DNA of 64,000 bases from Bacillus_AB infantis_B (GTDB lineage Bacteria; Bacillota; Bacilli; Bacillales; Cytobacillaceae), in contig NZ_VTER01000008.1 of NCBI RefSeq assembly GCF_008180445.1, positions 132,647 through 196,646 on the forward strand, read 5' to 3'. The notes beneath the pieces were generated by a model. The model was not told the DNA's origin. It was given only the letters and a program-made list of their open reading frames with translations, and did no database searches. This document shows, in pieces, positions 25,608-32,990 of the stretch (positions within the stretch are counted from its first letter, which is position 1; each line of letters begins with the position of its first letter). Position numbers and translations under genes: made by a program.

Positions 25608-26489
25608 CTATTGCCCCGCTTCTTTTTTTATCGCTTCAAATAAAAAGGATTGGCCATTAATGTAGAATCGGGGATCGTAAAGCCCCAGCTGTTCGTCATC
25701 ATCTACTATCACAACAAATGGAGACCATTCGTAAAGAGTCTTTGCTTTCGGGTTTTCTTGGAAAAGCCTGTCCATGTCTGCATTCTCTGCAGATTGGAGT
25801 GTATAAGTTTTTTCCCTGCTGGTGAAGACTCCATCTTTATAAATGGAGACCTCAGGGCCATTTTTCGCAATGACAGTAAACTGCCATGGCACAAAATCGG
25901 CTGAAAGTGCAACCTCACTGTATTCGCTGCTGTATTCCTCATAAAGTATATACCCCTGGATGCTTTGGCCGGCCAGATGAAGGAGCATCAGCACCCATGC
26001 AGCCCTGAAATAAATATGTCCCCTCCATCTTTTTCTTTTCCGGATAGAGAGGAGAAAAGCCGCAAGGATGATTGCCCAAAAGACAAGATCGACAATCGGG
26101 ATGGTTCCGAATGTGATCCTCCTGTCAGAAAAAGGTTCAAGGTAGCCGGTTCCCCATGCATTGAACAGGTCACTCGTATCATGGATAAAGACGGCAACCC
26201 AGCTCAGGAAAAAGAGTTTGGGATCTTTTGCCTTGAAAATCCAGCGGCATGCCATGTAAATCAGCAGTGCCCAAAGCGGCGTAAGGAAAACAGAATGAGT
26301 GATGCCCCGGTGCCACATCTGATATAGTCCCTGTGTATCCCACAGCTGTGAAATCACATCGATATCAGGTATTTGGCTCGCCGCAACAGCGGCTGTCAAA
26401 TAGGCGGCCTTTTCTTTTTTCTCAAGCCTGCTTTTATCAACTGAAGCATATAGGGCGAGCCCGAATAATGTATGTGTAATGGTATCCAT
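25608..26489 (-). CDS. yfhP: YfhP-like membrane-bound metal-dependent hydrolase (DUF457)
   Basis: A 293-residue membrane protein. Starts MDTITHTLFGLALY with a conserved His, followed by SQIPDIDVIS, MWHRGITHSVF and FIHDTSDLFNAWGT, the His/Asp set of the YdjM/YfhP family. Five or six membrane segments occupy the first 190 residues and a soluble C-terminal domain follows. Biochemical function is unknown; YfhP relatives are described as metal-dependent hydrolases by motif only. It is monocistronic. Confidence 0.85.
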   Translation of the reverse strand: MDTITHTLFGLALYASVDKSRLEKKEKAAYLTAAVAASQIPDIDVISQLWDTQGLYQMWHRGITHSVFLTPLWALLIYMACRWIFKAKDPKLFFLSWVAVFIHDTSDLFNAWGTGYLEPFSDRRITFGTIPIVDLVFWAIILAAFLLSIRKRKRWRGHIYFRAAWVLMLLHLAGQSIQGYILYEEYSSEYSEVALSADFVPWQFTVIAKNGPEVSIYKDGVFTSREKTYTLQSAENADMDRLFQENPKAKTLYEWSPFVVIVDDDEQLGLYDPRFYINGQSFLFEAIKKEAGQ

Positions 26490-26683
26490 GTTTCCCCCGT
26501 TCCTGTCCTGGCTGTCTGGGGTCCAGCCTGGCAGCTAGTGCTTTTCAATAAATCGTAGCAAAATTTGCTCAGAAGAGCCATTCTGAATGCTGGAAGTTGA
26601 TTTCATCGATTGCAAACTTTCCTGCAGGAGGATAAGATAGATGTTATGATAATAAACGAAGTTAATTAAGAGAGGAATACAAC

Positions 26684-28261
26684 ATGTCTAACAATTTTTC
26701 AGATGAAGTTCTTTCACGGCGCACGTTTGCGATCATTTCCCACCCGGATGCCGGAAAGACTACGTTAACAGAAAAGCTGCTCCTGTTTGGAGGGGCGATA
26801 CGAGATGCCGGTACCGTTAAAGGTAAGAAAACCGGCAAATTTGCCACGAGCGACTGGATGGAAATCGAAAAACAGCGCGGCATCTCCGTTACATCAAGTG
26901 TTATGCAATTTGACTATAAAGATGCCCGCGTAAACATTCTCGATACCCCGGGACATCAGGATTTCAGTGAAGACACCTACCGTACCCTGACTGCGGTGGA
27001 CAGTGCAGTCATGATCATCGATTCGGCCAAAGGGATAGAAGCTCAGACATTGAAACTGTTCAAAGTCTGCCGGATGCGGGGCATACCGATCTTCACGTTC
27101 ATGAACAAGCTCGACCGCCAGGGGAAAAGCCCGCTGGAGCTTCTTGCCGAGCTTGAAGAAGTGATGGAAATCGAGTCATACCCTATGAACTGGCCGATTG
27201 GGATGGGCAAGGAATTCCTTGGCATTTACGACCGCCATCATAACCGGATTGAACAATTCCGTGTGAATGAGTCTGATCGTTTCCTTGAACTGAATGCAGA
27301 TGGGGAAATTGATGGGGACCACCCGATGAAGCAGTCTTCCCTCTACGACCAGACACTTGAGGAAATCATGCTCCTGAATGAAGCAGGAAATGAATTTTCG
27401 CGTGAGAAGGTGGCAAATGGAACGCTGACGCCTGTATTCTTCGGAAGCGCCCTCGCCAATTTTGGCGTCCAGACCTTCCTTGAATCTTATCTGGACTTTG
27501 CGCCGTCTCCGCAGGCCCGCAATTCCACTGAAGGTAAAATCGATCCGCTTTCCGAGGATTTCTCTGGCTTTATCTTCAAGATCCAGGCAAACATGAATCC
27601 TGCCCACCGTGACCGGATAGCATTCCTCAGGATCTGCTCCGGCAAATTTGAGCGCGGGATGACCATCAATATCCCTCGTACAGGCAAGCAGCTGAAGCTG
27701 AGCCAGTCGACACAATTCATGGCAGATGACCGCAGTACGGTCGATGAGGCAGTGAGCGGGGATATAATCGGATTGTATGATCCGGGCCTGTACCAGATAG
27801 GCGATACCCTGACAGTGGGAAAAAACAAGTTTCAATATGAAAAGCTGCCTCAGTTCACCCCTGAGCTGTTTGTAAGAGTCACTGCTAAGAATGTGATGAA
27901 GCAGAAGCACTTCCATAAAGGGATCCAGCAGCTCGTCCAGGAGGGCGCCATCCAGCTTTACAAGACAGTTAAAACAGATGAATACCTTCTTGGTGCAGTC
28001 GGCCAGCTTCAATTCGAGGTTTTTGAGCACCGCATGAAGAATGAGTATAATGCGGATGTCCGGATGGAAGGGCAAGGAAGCAAGATTGCCCGCTGGATTG
28101 AGGGAGAAGTGGATGAGAGCCTATCAAGCTCCCGGAGCCTTCTGGTAACTGACCGTTATGATAAAAAAGTATTCTTATTTGAAAATGATTTTGCCCTGAG
28201 ATGGTTCCAGGACAAAAACCCGGATGTAAAACTTTACAATCCGATGGATATGGAGCAATAA
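26684..28261 (+). CDS. prfC: Peptide chain release factor 3
   Basis: A 525-residue translational GTPase. G1 is SHPDAGKTTLTEK, G3 DTPGHQDFSEDTYRTL, G4 MNKLDR, and the switch region EIEKQRGISVTSSVMQF is typical of RF3. It recycles RF1 and RF2 after peptide release. RF3 is patchily distributed in Bacillaceae (B. subtilis, as I recall, lacks it), so its presence is informative for the clade. The start follows AGAGAGGAA. Its own terminator follows directly. Confidence 0.92.
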   Translation: MSNNFSDEVLSRRTFAIISHPDAGKTTLTEKLLLFGGAIRDAGTVKGKKTGKFATSDWMEIEKQRGISVTSSVMQFDYKDARVNILDTPGHQDFSEDTYRTLTAVDSAVMIIDSAKGIEAQTLKLFKVCRMRGIPIFTFMNKLDRQGKSPLELLAELEEVMEIESYPMNWPIGMGKEFLGIYDRHHNRIEQFRVNESDRFLELNADGEIDGDHPMKQSSLYDQTLEEIMLLNEAGNEFSREKVANGTLTPVFFGSALANFGVQTFLESYLDFAPSPQARNSTEGKIDPLSEDFSGFIFKIQANMNPAHRDRIAFLRICSGKFERGMTINIPRTGKQLKLSQSTQFMADDRSTVDEAVSGDIIGLYDPGLYQIGDTLTVGKNKFQYEKLPQFTPELFVRVTAKNVMKQKHFHKGIQQLVQEGAIQLYKTVKTDEYLLGAVGQLQFEVFEHRMKNEYNADVRMEGQGSKIARWIEGEVDESLSSSRSLLVTDRYDKKVFLFENDFALRWFQDKNPDVKLYNPMDMEQ

Positions 28262-28265
28262 AATG

Positions 28266-28298
28266 AAAAAACGATTCCTGTTCAGGAATCGTTTTTTT
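28266..28298 (+). terminator. Terminator after prfC
   Basis: AAAAAACGATTCCTG - TT - CAGGAATCGTTTTTTT. Confidence 0.9.
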
Positions 28299-28393
28299 GC
28301 TCTTTTATAGGCGGGAAGAACTAGCTTATTGAGTGACTAAATTGTATTGGTTTGCTAAAATAGGAAAAAAAGACGAGGAAGAAGGGATCTGCT

Positions 28394-29401
28394 ATTCGAC
28401 ACCTATGCGCACAGTGCGGCCTGCCTTTCCAGCTGGCAGAAGAGGGCTTCCTCTTCCACCAGAATGTTAATGCCGTGCAAAAACAGGAGAGCTGGATCAA
28501 AGCTCCTTATCAAAGCCTTGATGAACTTGAAACGAAGCTTGAAGCCATATGCAGGCAATTGGGGGATAAAGCCAAAAAATTAAAAGCGGGCATTTCACAA
28601 TATGGCACCAAGCCTGTACAGCTCCTGAATGCATCTGAACTGTTCTCCAGGGTCAGCCATCGGGAAATGGTCCATACCATCCAGCATGGCGAGTTCCACA
28701 GCTATCAGCAGCCGATCATTAACCTGAAAGAGGGAGACAGGATTTATGGCTATGAATCCCTGCTGAGAACGGCAGGGAGCAAGCAAATACCGCCTGGCAT
28801 CCTTTTCAAGACAGCCGAGGAAACGGGCCTGATGTCCATGCTTGACCAAAAGGCGAGGGAAGCGGCAATCAAAGCAAGGAAAAATATCATCCCGCCGGGA
28901 ATCAAGAGCTTTATCAATTTCCTTCCTTCAACGATTTACAATCCGGATTTCTGTCTTCAGCACACATTCCAGATTGTCGAGAAATATAAAATCGATCCGG
29001 CAGATCTTGTTTTTGAAGTAGTGGAGACTGAGAAAATCAGTGATATTGACCATTTAAAAAAGGTATTGAATACATACAAAAAAAGAGGCATGAAAGTGGC
29101 GCTCGATGATGTCGGGGCCGGTTTCTCAACCCTCGAAATACTTGAAGCACTCCAGCCCGATTATTTGAAAATTGACAGAAGCTTCATCGACCGCTGCGAT
29201 CAAAGGCCGGAAAGCCAGCAATTCCTCTCCAAGGTGATGAATATTGCAGACGGGCTGGGGATCATTGTCCTTGCGGAAGGAATCGAGAGGAAAGAAGAGC
29301 TGGAGTTTTGCAGATCGATTGGCGCCGATCTTGCCCAGGGCTATTATATTGGTCGCCCGGCAAAGGAAATAGAGTCCGCTTTCCAGGTGAATTCATATTG
29401 A
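28394..29401 (+). CDS. EAL-domain protein with Cys-pair N-terminus, apparent AUU start
   Basis: A GTG at 28475 gives 308 residues but lacks a clear Shine-Dalgarno. The same frame is open further upstream and reads RHLCAQCGLPFQLAEEGF, a plausible CxxC module, beginning at ATT (28394) exactly 7 bases after GAAGGG. That start gives 335 residues. The EAL domain (about 90-330) retains GYESLLR, NFLPST, EVVETE, DDVGAGFSTL, DYLKIDRSF, EGIERKEEL and QGYYIGRPA, so cyclic di-GMP phosphodiesterase activity is likely. There is no membrane segment. The downstream GNAT pseudogene overlaps its stop. An ATG-to-ATT base error is the main alternative to a real AUU start. Confidence 0.8.
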   Translation: MRHLCAQCGLPFQLAEEGFLFHQNVNAVQKQESWIKAPYQSLDELETKLEAICRQLGDKAKKLKAGISQYGTKPVQLLNASELFSRVSHREMVHTIQHGEFHSYQQPIINLKEGDRIYGYESLLRTAGSKQIPPGILFKTAEETGLMSMLDQKAREAAIKARKNIIPPGIKSFINFLPSTIYNPDFCLQHTFQIVEKYKIDPADLVFEVVETEKISDIDHLKKVLNTYKKRGMKVALDDVGAGFSTLEILEALQPDYLKIDRSFIDRCDQRPESQQFLSKVMNIADGLGIIVLAEGIERKEELEFCRSIGADLAQGYYIGRPAKEIESAFQVNSY

Positions 29402-29873
29402 GGATCATCCCCGCCGATCAGCTTGATAAAGATAAGGCATCAGCCTTTTTCCAGGAAAACTGGGGGAGTCCGCAAATGGTCATTTCCACTGGCACTATCA
29501 TTGTGATGAGCTTCCCGGATTCGCGGCCATAGACAGTGCTGACAATATCATTGGCCTTATCACTTTTGCAGATAGTGCGGAGGGACGGGAAATCATCTCC
29601 CTGGATGCCGGCATGGAAGGACAGGGGGTCGGTTCAGGACTTCTGAATGCTGCTGAAGCTGATGCAAAAGAAAAAGGCATCAGCAGAATGGCGCTGATAA
29701 CGACCAACGATAATTTGAATGCTTTGAGATTTTATCAGAAAAGGGGATATCAGTTAACGAAAGTCCTTCGGAACGCCGTGGAAGAGGCCCGAAAAATAAA
29801 ACCGGAGATTCCTTTGTTTGGTATTGACGGGATTCCGGTCAGGGATGAACTGATTTTGGAAAAAGAAATTTAA
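29398..29873 (+). pseudogene. GNAT acetyltransferase, interrupted by a -1 frameshift
   Basis: From TTG at 29398 the frame reads LRIIPADQLDKDKASAFFQENWGSP...MVISTGT and stops at 29530. The next frame continues YHCDELPGFAAIDSADNIIGLITFADSAEG...LDAGMEGQGVGSGLLNAA and runs to 29873. The junction is ACTATC near 29496; one additional T (ACT TAT) would join both parts into one protein of about 158 residues with a normal acetyl-CoA motif (GQGVGSGLL). Its start overlaps the EAL stop, so the two form one operon. It may be a real pseudogene or an assembly error. Confidence 0.8.
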
Positions 29874-29880
29874 TTTGCGG

Positions 29881-29910
29881 CAGGTCCTGGGGCTTCAGGG
29901 CCTGTTTTTT
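29881..29910 (+). terminator. Terminator after the EAL-GNAT operon
   Basis: CAGGTCCTGG - GGCTT - CAGGGCCTG followed by TTTTTT. Confidence 0.75.
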
Positions 29911-30030
29911 ATGGTAACGATCATGTCTGCTGCTGATCCGGAGCTTTATTTGGGAGGTTTGTGCTCTTACTGACGGGATTTCGTTGAAGAAGGGTGCTGC
30001 TTTGGCGGGCTGTGACAGCATGAATTTTCG

Positions 30031-30150
30031 TTTATTAGCAACTTTTTCCTTTTATTAGCAAGTTTTCAATTATATTAGCAACTTTTCGATTATATTAGCA
30101 ACTTTCTGGATATATTAGCAACTCCCAAATTATATTAGCAACTTCTTCCC
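30031..30150. repeat. Six-copy 20-bp tandem repeat, core TATTAGCAAC
   Basis: Exactly 120 bp divides into six 20-base units, all with TATTAGCAA at the same phase; the part after it varies (TTTTTCCTT, GTTTTCAATT, TTTTCGATT and so on). The middle and last units read TATATTAGCAACTTTY. No open frame or hairpin is evident. It lies between a terminator and the T-box promoter. Confidence 0.9.
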
Positions 30151-30186
30151 CCGCAACAGCCCCGCCACATGCTTCCAAAAGAAAAT

Positions 30187-30215
30187 TTGACAAAATTTCT
30201 GATTGAGATTATAGT
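30187..30215 (+). promoter_or_regulatory. Sigma-A promoter of the T-box leader
   Basis: TTGACA (30187-30192), a 17-bp spacer, TATAGT (30210-30215); transcription should start near 30222. Confidence 0.85.
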
Positions 30216-30223
30216 AGTATTAC

Positions 30224-30466
30224 AAATAGACGCTTTAACGCTAAAAAGCGTTTAAGTATAATAGTTTGCCGGATAGCCAATAGTAGAATCGCCGGATGCA
30301 GCAAATAGAGACTGGGCGGCTGGTGAAAGCCCGGGCGGCGCCGATTTGAAGTACAGCTATCGAATCAAAGGCATCATGTGTGAAGAGAGGGAAGGCCGCT
30401 GTGCCTTTCAATTAGGGTGGTACCGCGGAGCTCCTCCGTCCCTAGCCGGCGAGAGGGCTTTTTGTG
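30224..30466 (+). promoter_or_regulatory. T-box riboswitch, probable tyrosine specifier
   Basis: The T-box AGGGTGGTACCGCG lies at 30414-30427 and is followed by a CGTCCCT ... GAGAGGGCTTTTT terminator (about 30437-30464) with which the antiterminator competes. Upstream, GGCTGGTGAAAGCC resembles the distal loop of stem I, and GAAGUACAG (30348-30356) the 3' side of the specifier loop with UAC (Tyr) at 30352-30354. The specifier is inferred by position and by knowledge that NhaC/YheL transporters carry Tyr T-boxes. Uncharged tRNA should allow read-through. Confidence 0.88.
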
Positions 30467-30531
30467 CTGTCTTTCAGCGCAATAATGCATTTCTGCCGAC
30501 CGGAGCCAGTCATACAACAGGAGGAAGTACC

Positions 30532-31920
30532 ATGCATCAGGATCAAGCGGTTATCAAAATCAGTACAGCGGAGGCTGTGGTAATATCCCTGCTTTTGCTC
30601 GGAGTAATCAGTTTCTCAATTATAGGCGCAGGAGCGGTTCCCCATGTGCCGATTATAGGGGCAATCATTGCCCTGCTCATATACGGACTTTTAAAAAAGG
30701 TCCGCATGAAAGATTTGGAGGAAGGTATGGCTGAGGGTGCCAGGTCAGGATTAGGCGCTGTGTTTATCTTCTTTTTTATCGGAATGCTGATCAGCAGCTG
30801 GATGGCCAGCGGTACGATTCCGACTTTTATCCATTTGGCGCTATCGGCAGTAAGCGGGAAGTACTTTTTTGCCATTGCCTTTACTGTGACAGCAGTCATC
30901 GGAATCAGCATCGGCAGCTCGCTGACGACAGCGGCAACGCTTGGGGCGGCCTTCGTCAGCGCGGCCGCTGCACTCGATCTCAGCACAGCAGCTGCAGCAG
31001 GTGCTGTTATATCAGGGGCGTTCTTCGGCGACAAGATGTCACCATTGTCTGATACAACCAATCTCGCTTCTATGACAGTGAAAGTCGATCTGTTCGATCA
31101 TATCAAAAATATGGCTTGGACGACCATCCCGGCTTTTGTCATTTCTATCATTCTCTTTGCCATTATTTCGCCGGCGGCAGCAGAGACCGATTTCCAAAAA
31201 ATCGCTGCAATCAAGAATAGCCTTGAGCAACTCAATCTCGTCAGCTGGCAGTCTTTGATCCCCTTCGCAGTGCTCGCTGTCCTGGCGGTGCGCAAGATTC
31301 CTGCTATTCTCGCCCTGTCTGCCAGTACAGTGTCCGCCTTGATTCTGGCTCCATTTATTCAGGGAAGCTTTGGTTTCAATGATATGGTCAATATACTGTA
31401 CTCCGGCTACAAATCCAATACCGGAATGGAGGAGCTCGACTCCCTGCTGACAAGGGGAGGGATTGAAAGTATGCTGTTTTCGGTTTCGCTGGTCCTCCTG
31501 GCCCTCTCAATGGGCGGACTGCTCTTCAAGCTCGGCATATTGCCGGCACTTCTGGAAGGCATCAAAGGACTGATTGTAAAGGCACCTGCGCTTATAAGTG
31601 CCACAGCTGCCTCTGCCATCGGGATCAACTTCCTCCTTGGCGAGCAGTATCTGTCCATCCTGCTCACCGGAAATGCATTCACAGAGTCTTATAAAAAGGC
31701 CGGGCTGCATCTGAAGAATCTCTCAAGAGTCCTTGAGGATGCAGGTACAGTCATCAATCCCCTTGTTCCCTGGAGTGTTTGCGGCGTATTCCTGACAGGG
31801 GTGCTGAATGTGCCGACTGCCGAATATATGCCCTTCGCCTTTTTCTGCCTGCTATCTCCGATCATCACTTTGCTGTTTGGATGGACAGGGATAACTATCA
31901 CGAAAGCTTCAGGCAAATGA
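30532..31920 (+). CDS. NhaC-family transporter under T-box control
   Basis: 462 residues from the ATG at 30532, which follows AGGAGG; a longer open frame starts inside the leader RNA and is not real. About 11-12 membrane segments. Family motifs: GIGISIGSSLTTAATLGAAFVSAA, SGAFFGDKMSPLSDTTNLASM, and EDAGTVINPLVPWSVCGVFLTGVL. NhaC proteins are annotated Na+/H+ antiporters, but T-box control suggests amino-acid (tyrosine) uptake coupled to cations. Monocistronic, ended by the hairpin at 31929-31957. Confidence 0.9.
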   Translation: MHQDQAVIKISTAEAVVISLLLLGVISFSIIGAGAVPHVPIIGAIIALLIYGLLKKVRMKDLEEGMAEGARSGLGAVFIFFFIGMLISSWMASGTIPTFIHLALSAVSGKYFFAIAFTVTAVIGISIGSSLTTAATLGAAFVSAAAALDLSTAAAAGAVISGAFFGDKMSPLSDTTNLASMTVKVDLFDHIKNMAWTTIPAFVISIILFAIISPAAAETDFQKIAAIKNSLEQLNLVSWQSLIPFAVLAVLAVRKIPAILALSASTVSALILAPFIQGSFGFNDMVNILYSGYKSNTGMEELDSLLTRGGIESMLFSVSLVLLALSMGGLLFKLGILPALLEGIKGLIVKAPALISATAASAIGINFLLGEQYLSILLTGNAFTESYKKAGLHLKNLSRVLEDAGTVINPLVPWSVCGVFLTGVLNVPTAEYMPFAFFCLLSPIITLLFGWTGITITKASGK

Positions 31921-31928
31921 TTTGAAAT

Positions 31929-31957
31929 AAGAGGAGCGGCAATTGCCGCTCCTCTTA
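31929..31957. terminator. Hairpin between convergent genes
   Basis: AAGAGGAGCGGC - AATT - GCCGCTCCTCTT, strong symmetric stem, weak T-run on both sides. Confidence 0.75.
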
Positions 31958-31969
31958 CTGTTTCCCGTT

Positions 31970-32725
31970 TCACTCTTCCAGCAAATGATGCAGCATCCTC
32001 TCCCGATTTTCAAAAAACTGCTTCATAAATTGATAGTGCCCGGTATCTTCAAGCCTGACCTCACGGACCCCGTCCTCTGTCAGCTCAATGATTTTGGCGG
32101 AAGGATATGACATGATGATGGGGGAATGGGTCGCGATGATGAATTGCGAGCGGTCTTTGGCAAGTTCATGGATACGCGAAACCATTGAAAGCTGCCTGAG
32201 CGGTGAAAGGGCTGCTTCAGGCTCGTCAAGAATATAAATCCCTTTTCCTCGGAAACGATTCAGGAAAGTGGCAAAAAAAGCTTCGCCGTGCGACTGTTCG
32301 TGAAGAGAAGTTCCCCCGAAAGAGTCGATCAGAGGCGGCATCCTGGAAAGTTCCTTATCAAGATCATCAATATAAGAAGCTACATTGTAAAAGCTTTCAG
32401 CTCTAAGAAAAAAACCATCCTCCGGCCGGTCAGACCCCCTGGAAAGCCTGAGGTACTGCTCGAGCTCCGAATGGGAGTTATGTGTAGAAAAGCTGAAATT
32501 CAGAGATCCTCCTTCAGGATTAAAGCCTGCTGCGATGGCAAAAGCTTCCAGGAGAGTGGATTTTCCCATCCCATTTTCGCCGACAATAAAGGTTACATCA
32601 GGATGAAGGGGCAGGTCGTCGAGATTCTTGACAGCAGGAAGATTAAAGGGATACTTGGAATATGAAGGAATATCGCTTCTTCTGAGTTTAATGCTTTTAA
32701 AATAATGGCCGTTATCAAATTCCAT
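31970..32725 (-). CDS. Predicted AAA ATPase of the ABC/SMC-like class, orphan
   Basis: 251 residues. Walker A is GENGMGKST (about 49-57), Walker B YILDEPEAALS (about 165), and FIIATHSPIIM supplies a switch His. There is no coiled-coil insert and no transporter partner, so this is an OLD/RecF-like single-domain ATPase as found stand-alone or with nuclease or toxin partners; none is adjacent. It has no membrane segment. Function is unknown. Confidence 0.8.
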   Translation of the reverse strand: MEFDNGHYFKSIKLRRSDIPSYSKYPFNLPAVKNLDDLPLHPDVTFIVGENGMGKSTLLEAFAIAAGFNPEGGSLNFSFSTHNSHSELEQYLRLSRGSDRPEDGFFLRAESFYNVASYIDDLDKELSRMPPLIDSFGGTSLHEQSHGEAFFATFLNRFRGKGIYILDEPEAALSPLRQLSMVSRIHELAKDRSQFIIATHSPIIMSYPSAKIIELTEDGVREVRLEDTGHYQFMKQFFENRERMLHHLLEE

Positions 32726-32920
32726 TCTTTATCCTCCATAAATTTATCTTATGCTGTTATCATAACAGCTTTTTGTATAGCAGGCATTGAACTTCCTCAT
32801 CTTCTGTCCGCCCCTCGGCAGAAGCATTACCAGGCGTGAAAAAAGGCAGCCATACAGCCCATCGTGAGGGGAACATATTCACAGGCTCCTCCATACTTGC
32901 ATCCCGTTTTTCCCTCTTAT

Positions 32921-32933
32921 ATAGTTAAACTAT
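32921..32933. promoter_or_regulatory. Odd palindrome, candidate operator upstream of the RND gene
   Basis: ATAGTT-A-AACTAT, a perfect 6+1+6 palindrome about 58 bp before the exporter start, in the style of MarR or TetR operators. No regulator gene is adjacent. Nothing else was recognised in 32734-32990 beyond the Shine-Dalgarno AAAGGAG. Confidence 0.4.
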
Positions 32934-32990
32934 TGCACAATATTGAATGCCGGCCCGTGTCCGGCTCTGCAGACGAAAGGAGCAGCATAA

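Noticed and set aside
27176..28075. A 299-residue open frame on the minus strand inside prfC
   Set aside because: Antisense to a well-conserved GTPase gene, no ribosome site, Cys/His-rich composition typical of shadow frames.
30031..30150. Possible CRISPR array
   Set aside because: Unit is 20 bp without unique spacers and no cas genes are present.
30346..30531. N-terminal extension of the NhaC-type protein
   Set aside because: This frame lies within the T-box RNA; the ATG at 30532 has AGGAGG and starts the family-typical sequence.
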